Origin: Paenibacillus sp. OK003
GTDB taxonomy: Bacteria > Bacillota > Bacilli > Paenibacillales > Paenibacillaceae
Assembly (NCBI RefSeq): GCF_900109515.1
Contig: NZ_FOBD01000003.1
Span: forward strand, 124,001-188,000
Direction: 5' to 3'
DNA: 64,000 bases
Part shown: piece by piece, positions 1-9,022 of the stretch
How positions within the stretch are numbered: position 1 is the stretch's first letter
Layout: each line of letters starts with the position of its first letter
Position numbers and translations under genes: made by a program
The notes under the pieces: generated by a model
What the model was told of the DNA's origin: nothing
Seen by the model: only the letters and a program-made list of their open reading frames with translations
Databases searched by the model: none

Positions 1-1
1 A

Positions 2-40
2 GCACAACAGCTGATCGCTCTCATGACATCAAATTCTTAA
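2..40 (+). CDS. C-terminal tail of an upstream gene (partial)
   Basis: Twelve in-frame codons run from the window edge to a TAA at 38-40 and encode [12 protein letters not shown]. The stop lies 26 bases before the next start codon, so this could be the end of a gene in the same operon. In known genomes the next gene's family is often preceded by a Tm-1-like (UPF0261) ATP-binding protein. That identity is only inferred, because the visible tail is too short to recognise. Confidence 0.3.
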   Translation, partial: AQQLIALMTSNS

Positions 41-66
41 TGAATTCAATAAGGAGGATATACGAA

Positions 67-897
67 ATGAATAAGCTGAACAGATCAGATATTATGGACA
101 AATTCAGGGAAGAGGTAAAGCAGGGTAAAATTCTACTAGGTGTCGGGGCAGGTACAGGCATTACGGCCAAGAGCAGTGAAGCAGGCGGAGCAGATATGTT
201 GATCGTATACAATTCCGGCCGGTATAGAATGGCAGGCCGTGGCTCGCTGGCGGGCTTGCTCTCCTATGGAGATGCCAATCAAATCGTCGTTGAGATGGGT
301 GCCGAGGTGCTGCCCGTCGTCAAGCATACACCTGTTCTGGCAGGGGTATGCGGTACCGACCCTTTTCGAATAATGGAGGTATACCTGAAGCAACTGAAAG
401 AGCAGGGCTTCAGCGGAGTTCAAAATTTCCCAACCGTTGGTTTGATCGATGGGGTGTTCAGACAAAACCTGGAGGAAACCGGTATGGGGTACGACCTGGA
501 GGTTGAAATGATCCGTGTCGCCCATGAATTGGATTTGCTGACGACGCCGTATGTTTTTGATCCTGCTCAGGCAAAAGCTATGGCGGAGGCGGGGGCTGAC
601 ATTTTGGTTGCGCACATGGGGTTGACGACCAAGGGCTCCATTGGTGCAAAAACAGCGCTGACCCTGGACGACTGTGTACAACGAATTGAAGCTATTATTG
701 AAGCAGGGCGGGCTGTGAACCCGGAGATCATGATTATTTGCCACGGTGGACCCATTGCAGAGCCGGAGGATGCGGCCTATGTCATTGAGAGAACGAAGGA
801 CATCGATGGATTCTTCGGCGCATCCAGCATCGAGCGCTTTGCGGCAGAGAAAGGCATTACACAGCAGACGGAGTCCTTCAAGTCGATCCGGAAATAG
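67..897 (+). CDS. TIM-barrel phosphoenolpyruvate-hydrolase-like protein
   Basis: This 276-residue protein belongs by eye to the PEP-hydrolase-like / TIM-barrel signal-transduction family (PF09370), whose exact reaction is poorly established. Family-like segments are [19 protein letters not shown] with NSGRYRM near the N-terminus, [13 protein letters not shown] mid-protein, and a glycine-rich [13 protein letters not shown] near the C-terminus. There is no signal peptide or membrane segment, so it is cytosolic. An earlier in-frame ATG at 40 exists, but AAGGAGG at 51-57 sits ten bases before the ATG at 67, which decides the start. The gene probably belongs to an operon entering from the left and ends at a strong terminator at 991. 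In fungi and plants, related domains are fused to Tm-1-like domains. Confidence 0.8.
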   Translation: MNKLNRSDIMDKFREEVKQGKILLGVGAGTGITAKSSEAGGADMLIVYNSGRYRMAGRGSLAGLLSYGDANQIVVEMGAEVLPVVKHTPVLAGVCGTDPFRIMEVYLKQLKEQGFSGVQNFPTVGLIDGVFRQNLEETGMGYDLEVEMIRVAHELDLLTTPYVFDPAQAKAMAEAGADILVAHMGLTTKGSIGAKTALTLDDCVQRIEAIIEAGRAVNPEIMIICHGGPIAEPEDAAYVIERTKDIDGFFGASSIERFAAEKGITQQTESFKSIRK

Positions 898-990
898 CAT
901 CAGCAGCAGTCTGTATGCAAAACAGGGGTTGCCGAATGTTCTACATGATCGGGAACCCGTATTCTATGTCAACCTACACGTAAAATATAA

Positions 991-1040
991 CCCCCTACTA
1001 GAGCAAAACGATAAATTGCTCTAGTAGGGGATTTTTTTTT
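991..1040 (+). terminator. Rho-independent terminator
   Basis: A 15-bp perfect stem pairs 992-1006 (CCCCTACTAGAGCAA) with 1016-1030 around a 9-base loop, followed by A and nine T. It ends the operon of the PEP-hydrolase-like gene. Confidence 0.93.
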
Positions 1041-1095
1041 TAGCCGAATCCAGTAGCAACAAGCCAACTCCAAATTCCTTTTTTAAATAAATGAT

Positions 1096-1126
1096 TTGAC
1101 TTACAGTTAACTCTATGTCTTATACT
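1096..1126 (+). promoter_or_regulatory. MerR-type promoter with 19-bp spacer
   Basis: TTGACT at 1096-1101 and TATACT at 1121-1126 are separated by 19 bases, too long for an ordinary sigma-A promoter. The spacer region carries an imperfect dyad, CTTACAGTT/AACTCTATG, centred on GTTAAC. Lengthened spacers with a central dyad are the hallmark of promoters activated by MerR-family proteins. No full-length MerR gene is adjacent. The start of the MFS gene is about 160 bases downstream, so the leader is rather long. Confidence 0.55.
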
Positions 1127-1289
1127 CCGAAGAGGAAGAAAAATAAGTGGTTTTTCTGGAGTAGGGCATTTACAATTAGTTAGAATCAATAGGATGTGGG
1201 GTGTGAACAAGGTATAGGTAATGCTAAATGGATTGTAATGAAGATTCAAATAAACTAAATCACGTAATGAATTGGAGATTTAATCAACA

Positions 1290-2528
1290 ATGATGAAGAG
1301 CAAGAGCAATAATTGGAATGTATTTGGCCTGGCATTGCTGCTGGGTTTATTCTCAACATTAGGTCCATTTACGATTGATATGTATTTACCGGCTTTCCCT
1401 GAGATTGCAGGGAATTTCAATACAAGCGCATCACTTGTTCAGTTTAGTCTTACGGCTTGTTTATTAGGTCTAGGTATGGGACAACTCGTTATGGGTCCTT
1501 TGAGTGATGCTCACGGTAGACGTAAACCGTTGTTAATCTCCATGGCAGCCTATATTATTTGCTCCTTGGCGTGCGCTTTTGCTCCTAATATCGGACTATT
1601 AATTTTGTTTCGTTTCACTCAAGGATTTGCGGCTTCAGCAGGGATTGTCATTTCTCGTGCGATAGCTAGGGACCTTTATAGTGGACATGAACTTACTAAA
1701 TTTTTCTCTTTGCTGCTGCTTGTAGGGAATTTAGGGCCTTTGGCAGCCCCGATCGCTGGAAGTGGCATTCTTTCATTCACGTCATGGATTGGTGTGTTTA
1801 TCTCACTCTCATTTTTGGGCGTTTTCTTATTAATAATGACAAAGTGGGGCTTGAAGGAGTCCAATCCGCCTGAACGACGTATGGCTCCCGACTTTAAGCA
1901 GCAGTTGGGGAATTACAAAACGCTTCTGCGTGACCGCAAGTTTGTTGGCTACATGCTGGCACAGGGAATCATGACCGCGGGTGTCTTTGCATATGTAGCA
2001 GGAACACCGTTTATTTACCAAAATATTTATGGAGTCACACCAACTGTATTTGCGATATTGTTTGCCTCGAACGGGATCAGCTTGATCATCGGTTCTCAAA
2101 TCGTGGGACGGTTGGCACAACGTATACCGGAGCAGACCCTTCTATTAGCTGGACTCTGGCTTGCTTTGGCGGCAAGCGCTGCTGCTTTGGTGGTAACTAT
2201 AGTTCATGGTCCGCTGTTCGCTTTGGTCATTCCATTGTTCTTCTTCGTTTGCTCCATAGGGATTACGTCTACTGCGGCTTTCCCGCTTGCCATGGAGAGT
2301 CAAGCCAAGATGGCTGGAAGTGCGGCAGCACTACTCGGAGTTGTTCCTTTTCTTCTAGGTGCCCTGGTTGCCCCTCTGGTTGGTATCGCAGGTGAAGACA
2401 CTGCTGTCCCGTTAGGACTCACTCTATTAATGACGAGTTTCGTTGCGATTCTTACTTACTTCCTACTCGTTAAAAACATCTCGCATCAAACCCCACAACA
2501 TGTTCAGTCTGATCCTGACTTTAACTGA
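1290..2528 (+). CDS. Bcr/CflA-type multidrug efflux MFS transporter
   Basis: This 412-residue integral membrane protein shows about twelve hydrophobic segments. The DHA1 signature TIDMYLPAFPEIA lies in the first segment, and a loop-2 motif A variant, GPLSDAHGRRKPLL, lies between segments 2 and 3. Length and motifs fit the Bcr/CflA branch of proton-driven drug exporters (bicyclomycin, chloramphenicol and similar). Substrate cannot be read from sequence. GGAG at 1274-1277 precedes tandem ATGs at 1290 and 1293, so either could be used. The gene stands alone between terminators, behind a promoter of MerR-activated geometry, which suggests inducible expression. Confidence 0.88.
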   Translation: MMKSKSNNWNVFGLALLLGLFSTLGPFTIDMYLPAFPEIAGNFNTSASLVQFSLTACLLGLGMGQLVMGPLSDAHGRRKPLLISMAAYIICSLACAFAPNIGLLILFRFTQGFAASAGIVISRAIARDLYSGHELTKFFSLLLLVGNLGPLAAPIAGSGILSFTSWIGVFISLSFLGVFLLIMTKWGLKESNPPERRMAPDFKQQLGNYKTLLRDRKFVGYMLAQGIMTAGVFAYVAGTPFIYQNIYGVTPTVFAILFASNGISLIIGSQIVGRLAQRIPEQTLLLAGLWLALAASAAALVVTIVHGPLFALVIPLFFFVCSIGITSTAAFPLAMESQAKMAGSAAALLGVVPFLLGALVAPLVGIAGEDTAVPLGLTLLMTSFVAILTYFLLVKNISHQTPQHVQSDPDFN

Positions 2529-2560
2529 GAATATGAGGGTTCGACCCTATTAGATATAGA

Positions 2561-2600
2561 AAACCGTTGAACTTTAATTTAAAGACTCAACGGTTTTTTT
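2561..2600 (+). terminator. Rho-independent terminator
   Basis: AAACCGTTGA (2561-2570) pairs with TCAACGGTTT (2587-2596), with a second short stem (CTTTAA/TTAAAG) stacked inside. A T-run follows. It ends the MFS transcription unit. Confidence 0.88.
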
Positions 2601-2645
2601 TATTATGTGTAATGAAGGGAAAACGGCAAAGAAATTTCGAAAAGG

Positions 2646-3542
2646 CTAGCCCTTCGGGATCTTCCGATAGCTGGAAGGGGAGTATCCTGATATCTTTTTG
2701 AAGAGCCGGGAGAAATAATAGGGATCACTAATGCCCACTGCATAGCTGACTTCCTTAATACTCAGTTCGGTAAGATCGAGAAGATGACCAGCCCGCTGAA
2801 TCTTGAGCCGCAGGAAATATTCGATCGGAGCGACGCCCGTTTCAGAATTAAACAGAAAGATCAGATGCTGTTTCGACACCCCGACATGCTTAGCCAACTC
2901 CGTAAGAGAAATAGAGTCGCTCATATGTACATTCATGTATTGAATGGCCTGTTCCAGGTAAGATTCACGTTTCTTCTCTTGTGCCGATTTGACGGCATTT
3001 AAGCCAATCCGGGAGAGCAACTGTCGTGTAGTTTGGGCCACATGTACATGGGTAGTCAGGGCATATGTCCGCTCGGCCAGCATTTCATAGGTAGGTACGA
3101 ACCATTCCATTAAACGGGCCTTGCCGCTTGGGGATAAAGCGAGGGATGCATTAGACAAACCAAACATTTTCACCAATCGATTCGCATGGCTTCCTTTGAA
3201 ATGAAACCAGTAGATACTCCATGGATTCTCATACATTGCCCCGTAACGATGTGCAGTTTCGGGTGAGATTATCATCATATCTCCCTGCTGCACCATCATT
3301 CGCTCTCCATGATTCAGCTCAACCCATCCTTCTCCCGCTTCGCAAAAGATGAAAATATGCGATGGGCTGCCTTCCAGACGCTCCCTGAAATGATACTGAG
3401 CGTTGGGGAAATAGCCGATATCCGTAATAAATAAGGTAGAGGTCAGTTCTTCCTGTTCCAGTTCTTTCATCCAGTATTCCGGAAGCACATATAGCTTCTG
3501 CTCTACAAATCCTTCACGCTTGCGTATATGGTCAGGACCCAT
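2646..3542 (-). CDS. AraC-family transcriptional regulator with cupin-like sensor domain
   Basis: This protein has about 298 residues. The N-terminal half is a beta-rich AraC ligand-binding (cupin-like) domain with HIFIFCEAGEGWVELNHGE and QQGDMMIISPETAHRYG. The C-terminal 100 residues contain two helix-turn-helix motifs (LTELAKHVGVSKQHLIFLF and IKEVSYAVGISDPYYFSRLF) typical of AraC/XylS activators. It probably senses a sugar and controls the divergent DUF5107-TPR gene that starts about 130 bases away, and perhaps the following cellulase-like gene. Two starts are possible, 3557 and 3542. A GGGGG tract 8 bases upstream favours 3542. Confidence 0.87.
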   Translation of the reverse strand: MGPDHIRKREGFVEQKLYVLPEYWMKELEQEELTSTLFITDIGYFPNAQYHFRERLEGSPSHIFIFCEAGEGWVELNHGERMMVQQGDMMIISPETAHRYGAMYENPWSIYWFHFKGSHANRLVKMFGLSNASLALSPSGKARLMEWFVPTYEMLAERTYALTTHVHVAQTTRQLLSRIGLNAVKSAQEKKRESYLEQAIQYMNVHMSDSISLTELAKHVGVSKQHLIFLFNSETGVAPIEYFLRLKIQRAGHLLDLTELSIKEVSYAVGISDPYYFSRLFKKISGYSPSSYRKIPKG

Positions 3543-3669
3543 TCCAGTTACCCCCATAATTCATAATCAGAATAAGAATATAATCCATCACTTCCCGCAT
3601 TTCGTCAATTGGAACCTGCCTTGCCAGAATATACAGTATAACTATCAAGCCAAGGGAGGCAGTTCTAAC

Positions 3670-6600
3670 ATGAAGCATGAGGCTGTGGATCACAAGCTGG
3701 AGGTGGATCCAACCGGGTCCAGTCAGGTAAGAGTGTGGGAGACAAGCGTGCTGATACCTACATATGAAGCGGGTGAAGCTGACCCGAATCCGATGTTTCT
3801 GGAGAACAGAGTCTATCAGGGAAGCTCTGGTCGTGTGTATCCGCATCCAGTGATCGAGAGTATCTCGGATGTGAAGCATGATAAAAATTACAAATTGGTT
3901 ATTCTGGAGAATCAATATATCCGTATTGAGATCATGCCGGAAATCGGCGGTAGAATCTACCGCGCGCTTGACAAGACGAACCATTATGATTTTGTCTATT
4001 ATAACCGCGTCATTAAGCCTGCGCTGGTGGGCCTTGCGGGTCCTTGGATCTCCGGAGGCATTGAATTTAACTGGCCGCAGCACCACCGTCCTAATACATT
4101 TGGCCCGGTTGAATACAAATACGAAGCAACTGGCGACGGCAGTGCTACAGTATGGGTAAGTGAGATTGACCGGATGTACGGTACAAAAGTTACAGCAGCC
4201 TTCAAGCTCTATCCCGACAAGGCCTATTTGGAGATCCATGCTCAATTGTACAACCGGACACCTGAGCCGCAGACCTTCCTATGGTGGGCAAATCCCGCTG
4301 TAGCGGTTAATGAATATACGCAATCCGTGTTTCCTCCAGACGTAACGGCTGTATTTGATCATGGCAAAAGGGATGTCTCGCGTTTCCCAATCGCTACCGG
4401 AACCTATTACAAACAGGATTATTCGGAAGGCGTAGATATTTCGCGGTATAAAAACATCCCGGTTCCGACCTCGTACATGGCTTATAAATCCGATTACAAT
4501 TTCGTCGGCGCATATGATCACGGAGTAGAGGCCGGATTGCTGCATGTGGCAAATCATCATATTTCTCCTGGTAAGAAGCAATGGACCTGGGGGAATGGCG
4601 AGTTCGGCCAAGCGTGGGACCGTCAATTGACGGATGAGGATGGCCCGTACATTGAACTCATGACTGGAGTGTACACAGACAATCAGCCCGACTTCACTTG
4701 GCTACAGCCCTACGAGGAGAAGACCTTTACCCAGTATTTCATGCCTTACAAAAACATCGGTGTCGTAAAAAATGCCTCCATCGAAGCAGCCATCAATCTG
4801 GAAGTTGATGCTGAAGCCGGAGAGGCAGTGATCAAGGTATATGCAACATCTAAACTCGAACATGCCGTTGTGGAGTTGAGTGGGGCGGCAACCCGGTATT
4901 TGCAGGAAACGGTTGAATTGTCCCCGGTAAAGGTATATCAGAAGGTTATACCGCTGGAGGGCGGAGAGCAGGAGTGTAATTTGAAACTTTCTGTCCGAAA
5001 TAGGGAGGGCAGGCTGCTGATTTCCTATCAACCGAAACGTAAGGATATTGAGCGCGTCCCTGAAGCTGCTAGACCACTGGCCGCACCCGAAGAACTGCGT
5101 TCAACTGAAGAACTGTATCTGGCTGGTCAGCATCTGGAGCAATATCGTCATGCCACGTTTGAGCCTGAAGCCTACTATCTGGAAGGCTTGAAGCGGGACA
5201 ACGGAGATATCCGGTTGAATGTAGCTTATGGAACGTTACTGCTTCGCCGTGGATTATATATAGATAGCGAGCCGTATTTCCGCAAAGCGGTTGAGCGGTT
5301 GACCTGGCGTAATCCGAATCCTTATGACAGCGAGGCCTACTACCAGCTGGGGGTAGCACTGCGTGGCCAAGGCCTTTTGGATGAAGCGTTTGCTGCTTTT
5401 CACAAATCGGTATGGTCGGCAGCATGGCAGGATGCAGGGTACTTCTCACTTGCTCAGATTTCCAGTTTGAAAGGCCAGTACGCCGAGGCAATGGAACAGG
5501 TTGAGCGTTCACTCATCCGCAATTCCCGAAACTACAAAGCACGTAATCTGAAAGCCGCATTGCTGCGCAAGCTTGGGTTGTTTGATAAAGCAAAGGGCTA
5601 TGCACTTGAAACCCTGGAATTGGATGTTGCGGATTTTGGAGCTTATAATGAGTTGGCGTTGGCTCATAAAGCTTTGGGAGACAAAGATGCTGCTCAAGGT
5701 ATTCTGACTGAGTTGCAGCAATTGATGAGAAATGATGCCCACAACTATTTGAATGTCATCGCAGACTATATGGACAGCGGTCTCTACGAAGAAGCCATTG
5801 CAGTAGGGGAAAGAATAGTGAATCCAGAGAATTCCGTCTATCCGATGCTGCATTATGCACTCGCTGAATTATATGAACGTTGCGGACAATATAAACATGC
5901 TCAAGAAGCTCGCCGTAAGGGACAATTCGCTGATCCAATCTATTGTCTCCCGAACACGTTGTATGAACTTGAGCTGCTGGTAAGTGCAGTTCATGCGAAT
6001 CCGGAGGACGACAAGGCTCATTACTATCTGGGGAATTTCTATTATGACAAAAAACGATCTATCGAGGCGATTGCGAGCTGGGAGAAATCCCGCGAACTGC
6101 GGGATGATTATCCGACGGTACACCGAAACTTGGGGTTGGCTTATTACAACAAGCAGAACAATCCGCAAGCGGCCCTAACTTCGCTTGAAAAGGCCTTTAC
6201 TTGTGCACCGGATGATGGGCGTATTTTCTACGAACTGGACCAGCTGCGTAAGAAGCTAAGGTGGTCAACAGACGAACGCCTCCATATCCTTGAAGAGCGG
6301 CGAGATCTGGTTGAGAAGAGGGATGATCTGTATGTGGAATACGTAACCCTGCTAAACAATCTTGAATGTTATCAAGAGGCCATCGCTGCCCTGTCTCTGC
6401 GCAATTTCCATCCGTGGGAAGGTGGAGAGGGGAAAGTAACGGGACAATATAAGTTGGCTCATACTGAGCTTGGCAAACAAGCGCTGCAGAACGGTCATTA
6501 TGAAGCAGCGGCTCAGCATTTACAACAAGCATTAGTCTATCCGCTGAATCTGGGTGAAGGGAAGTTGGAAGGAACTCAGGAGAACAATATTTATTATTAT

Positions 6601-7065
6601 CTCGGCATGGCCTACGAAGGTCTGCAGCGGGAAAAAGAAGCCATCGCTAGTTACACCATAGCTTCACAGGGTTTGGCAGAGCCGACAAGTGCGTTGTTCT
6701 ACAACGATCAGCCGCCAGAAATGATCTTTTACCAAGGGTTGGCCTGGTTGAAGCTCCGTAACGAGAAGGAAGCCAAGCGTCGCTTCAATAAACTGATTGA
6801 TTATGCTGAAAAGCATATTTTTGACGATATCCAATTGGATTATTTTGCTGTATCCTTGCCGGATTTCCTGGTATTTGAGGATGATTTGAACCAGCGCAAT
6901 GTAATCCATTGCCGATACATGAGAGGCTTGGGACTTCTGGGGCTTGGCCGTGACGAAGAAGCCGGAACCGAACTTGAGTTGGTTCTGAAAATGGAGCCAG
7001 CTCATCAAGGGGCAATGGTTCATAGAGGGTATCCCCGGCAATGGCGTGAAGGATTTCAACCTTGA
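3670..7065 (+). CDS. DUF5107 domain protein with long TPR array
   Basis: This 1131-residue protein has an N-terminal DUF5107-type beta-rich domain (about residues 20-340). It carries family-like stretches IMPEIGGRIYRALDK, GPWISGGIEFNWPQHHRP and PQTFLWWANPAVAVNEYTQ, reminiscent of the aldose-mutarotase fold. From about residue 530 onward tetratricopeptide repeats follow, for example EPYFRKAVERL, EAYYQLGVALRGQGLLDEAF and AHYYLGNFYYDKKRSIEAI. There is no signal peptide, so it is probably cytosolic. The open frame extends upstream to 3520, but AGGGAGG at 3653-3659 followed by ATG at 3670 decides the start. Family members lie in polysaccharide-utilisation loci. A role in handling sugar oligomers is inferred, and its reaction is unknown to me. 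It is co-directional with the cellulase-like gene 80 bases on. Confidence 0.85.
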   Translation: MKHEAVDHKLEVDPTGSSQVRVWETSVLIPTYEAGEADPNPMFLENRVYQGSSGRVYPHPVIESISDVKHDKNYKLVILENQYIRIEIMPEIGGRIYRALDKTNHYDFVYYNRVIKPALVGLAGPWISGGIEFNWPQHHRPNTFGPVEYKYEATGDGSATVWVSEIDRMYGTKVTAAFKLYPDKAYLEIHAQLYNRTPEPQTFLWWANPAVAVNEYTQSVFPPDVTAVFDHGKRDVSRFPIATGTYYKQDYSEGVDISRYKNIPVPTSYMAYKSDYNFVGAYDHGVEAGLLHVANHHISPGKKQWTWGNGEFGQAWDRQLTDEDGPYIELMTGVYTDNQPDFTWLQPYEEKTFTQYFMPYKNIGVVKNASIEAAINLEVDAEAGEAVIKVYATSKLEHAVVELSGAATRYLQETVELSPVKVYQKVIPLEGGEQECNLKLSVRNREGRLLISYQPKRKDIERVPEAARPLAAPEELRSTEELYLAGQHLEQYRHATFEPEAYYLEGLKRDNGDIRLNVAYGTLLLRRGLYIDSEPYFRKAVERLTWRNPNPYDSEAYYQLGVALRGQGLLDEAFAAFHKSVWSAAWQDAGYFSLAQISSLKGQYAEAMEQVERSLIRNSRNYKARNLKAALLRKLGLFDKAKGYALETLELDVADFGAYNELALAHKALGDKDAAQGILTELQQLMRNDAHNYLNVIADYMDSGLYEEAIAVGERIVNPENSVYPMLHYALAELYERCGQYKHAQEARRKGQFADPIYCLPNTLYELELLVSAVHANPEDDKAHYYLGNFYYDKKRSIEAIASWEKSRELRDDYPTVHRNLGLAYYNKQNNPQAALTSLEKAFTCAPDDGRIFYELDQLRKKLRWSTDERLHILEERRDLVEKRDDLYVEYVTLLNNLECYQEAIAALSLRNFHPWEGGEGKVTGQYKLAHTELGKQALQNGHYEAAAQHLQQALVYPLNLGEGKLEGTQENNIYYYLGMAYEGLQREKEAIASYTIASQGLAEPTSALFYNDQPPEMIFYQGLAWLKLRNEKEAKRRFNKLIDYAEKHIFDDIQLDYFAVSLPDFLVFEDDLNQRNVIHCRYMRGLGLLGLGRDEEAGTELELVLKMEPAHQGAMVHRGYPRQWREGFQP

Positions 7066-7145
7066 TGATACCTCAAATAGCATTGTCCATTGGTTGGGTC
7101 ACAGAGGGAAAAATCTGTATTGCTAAAAACTAAAAAGAGGGTGTA

Positions 7146-8438
7146 ATGATAATGGATGTAGCGCTTAGCAGGTTACCAAGCAAACTAACCATCACAATGT
7201 GGGATTTCTCCTGGTACACCATGACCTTACCGGGAGAACCATACAGCGACCTAGAGACGAGATTTAAGGAAGCGGTGGAGAGAGGCTACAATACGATCCG
7301 AATCTGTGCGATGCCCTTCTTATTATTTACGGCGGAAGGCAAACGGTCGGGCCCCCTACACTTCGGTAGCCTTGGTGAGATCGGACAGCGGACACGCTGG
7401 TACAACTGCCGGGGCGGCGCCGAGCTGGATGGTCATGCGCATTTACTGGAGTTGTTCAGACAGGCCAAGGCCCATGGCTGTTATATCATGCTGTCTTCGT
7501 GGGAATATCAGCAGAGCCCCAGTTTCCTGGCTTTTCCCGGGTTGCGCGACGAACTGGCCGCCATTGCTCCGGAGAAGCGTTTTATGGCTATTGCCAAGTC
7601 TATGGATCAGCTTATTCGATATATAAAAGCGGAAGGATACGACGAACAGATCATTTACGCAGAACTGCATAATGAGGTGGAGTTCGGGCAACTGACCGAG
7701 ATTGGAACCGCTCAAGGCATTGCCTCGTCCAATGTACCGGCACTGGTGGAAGCCATGCAGCCTTACATTGAAGAGGCCGTAGGTTATCTTAGAAGTGTGC
7801 ACCCCGATATTCTGATGACAGCAAGCTATACACTAAATGAAGCCTATCCCAAATCCTATGTAGCGGGAAATTTACAGGTTGCGCATTTTCATCTCTATAT
7901 CAAAGGGGTATTGAATGAATTAACCGAAGCGGCAGGACTGGATGATGAGCAGGCAGTTTTTCCCGGCGCATTCGTCCAATCGCTCCTGAGGGAGGATGCG
8001 CCTCCATTTGAAGAGTACTCGCTACCCCGTGGCCAAGAATGGAGGATGGAAGGAAATCCGGTAGGGCTAAGGCTGCTTTATCTGCATGACTGGGTGGAGC
8101 CAGACCAATGGGATCTTTTTTTATACGACAATTACAGTAAACATAAGCTGGCAATGCTGCAAAAGGCAGATATGCGCTTGGAGGAAGCTCATGAATGGGC
8201 GGCTCATTCCGGGTTACCAGTCGTTATAGGGGAAGGATATGTTGGTTATACGCCGCTGTTAGCGGGATTCGAGGAAGGGCCTGTCGGTAAATTTATTGCA
8301 GAGTACGCGCTGCGAAAAGGAATGGCTCTTGGCTTCTGGGGAATGACGCTATGCTCTAACTGTGCACCGCATCATCCCTTCTGGGATGATATCGCCTGGC
8401 AACAGAAATGGAACCGATATATTCTTGAATCGAAATAG
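7146..8438 (+). CDS. Cellulase-like clan GH-A family protein
   Basis: This 430-residue protein has no signal peptide. It has the layout of a (beta/alpha)8 clan-A glycosidase. Strand-4 motif IIYAELHNEVEFG carries an Asn-Glu pair (N176, E177) as the expected acid/base. A late PVVIGEGYVGY carries the expected nucleophile Glu. This matches proteins annotated as cellulase-like family, whose substrates are mostly uncharacterised. GAGGG at 7136-7140 lies 5 bases before the ATG at 7146 and 11 before another at 7152, so the exact start is uncertain. It follows the DUF5107-TPR gene by 80 bases and probably shares its transcript and AraC control. A cytosolic oligosaccharide hydrolase is the best guess. 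Confidence 0.78.
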   Translation: MIMDVALSRLPSKLTITMWDFSWYTMTLPGEPYSDLETRFKEAVERGYNTIRICAMPFLLFTAEGKRSGPLHFGSLGEIGQRTRWYNCRGGAELDGHAHLLELFRQAKAHGCYIMLSSWEYQQSPSFLAFPGLRDELAAIAPEKRFMAIAKSMDQLIRYIKAEGYDEQIIYAELHNEVEFGQLTEIGTAQGIASSNVPALVEAMQPYIEEAVGYLRSVHPDILMTASYTLNEAYPKSYVAGNLQVAHFHLYIKGVLNELTEAAGLDDEQAVFPGAFVQSLLREDAPPFEEYSLPRGQEWRMEGNPVGLRLLYLHDWVEPDQWDLFLYDNYSKHKLAMLQKADMRLEEAHEWAAHSGLPVVIGEGYVGYTPLLAGFEEGPVGKFIAEYALRKGMALGFWGMTLCSNCAPHHPFWDDIAWQQKWNRYILESK

Positions 8439-8648
8439 CTGTTATATTGGGCAAGAACCAAACTTTATGTTCTGCTTTTATCAGAAACGTCGTACATCAG
8501 AGTGAACACTTTACTATATCCGTAAACTACGACTAAAGGAAGAAAATAAGAAAAAAAGTCACTCCCCTAGATTTTCATCTGAATTAATTTCTTATTATTG
8601 ACCAAATTTGAAATTTCATAAGGGCTACATCCCACTTTTGCATGATCA

Positions 8649-8679
8649 GGTTAGCCAGAATCTTCTGGTTGGCCTTTTT
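8649..8679 (+). terminator. Probable terminator
   Basis: GGTTAGCCAGAA (8649-8660) pairs, with three G-U wobbles, with TTCTGGTTGGCC (8663-8674). TTTTT follows. It lies 210 bases past the cellulase-like gene; the bases between (8439-8648) show no other feature. Confidence 0.7.
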
Positions 8680-8715
8680 GTCGATTGAATAACGTGGTAC
8701 TAGATGATAATGTGA

Positions 8716-8838
8716 ATTAAGGGAGAGGCTTCCTCATTGGAGGGAATGAGCCTTGGGAGAGCTCGTCGATGCTATGTCCGTGATCCATTTGGCAAGTTAA
8801 TCAACATTCTAGCTTATAGACATGGCTGTTCAAATTAA
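8716..8838 (+). pseudogene. Remnant of a VOC/glyoxalase-fold protein (C-terminal end)
   Basis: An in-frame stretch ending at TAA 8836-8838 encodes RCYVRDPFGKLINILAYRHG. This is the conserved last beta-strand region (usually a YVRDPFGNLINI-like block) of vicinal-oxygen-chelate proteins such as glyoxalase or fosfomycin/bleomycin-resistance proteins. The rest of the domain, about 100 residues, is absent; a stop at 8713-8715 bounds the fragment. It lies in a 584-base gap otherwise holding only a terminator at 8649. This is a relic, not a functional gene. Confidence 0.65.
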
Positions 8839-9022
8839 AGCATTTTCTTTAAAAAGTATTGTTTATTGACTTGAAGTATTGGTATTCTTTACTAGGATGT
8901 TATGATTGAATAAATATCTTAATTTCGAGGAGTATGCTGACATATAATTGAATCAGAATGATTAATGTTGGTGTCCAAGGTAAAAGCAGATTATTCATCA
9001 CTATTAACGGGGGGAAACGAGA

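Noticed and set aside
136-900. Long minus-strand frame opposite the PEP-hydrolase-like gene, and many similar antisense frames across the window
   Set aside because: No ribosome-binding sites or recognisable domains; they mirror codon use of the real gene on the other strand.
2534-2547. GGTTCGA-like sequence resembling a tRNA T-loop
   Set aside because: GAGGGTTCGACCCT is only a short hairpin; no acceptor stem, anticodon arm or CCA end fits around it.
8860-8900. TTGACT at 8866 as promoter of the regulator triad
   Set aside because: No acceptable -10 box at 16-18 bases; possible but not supported enough to list.
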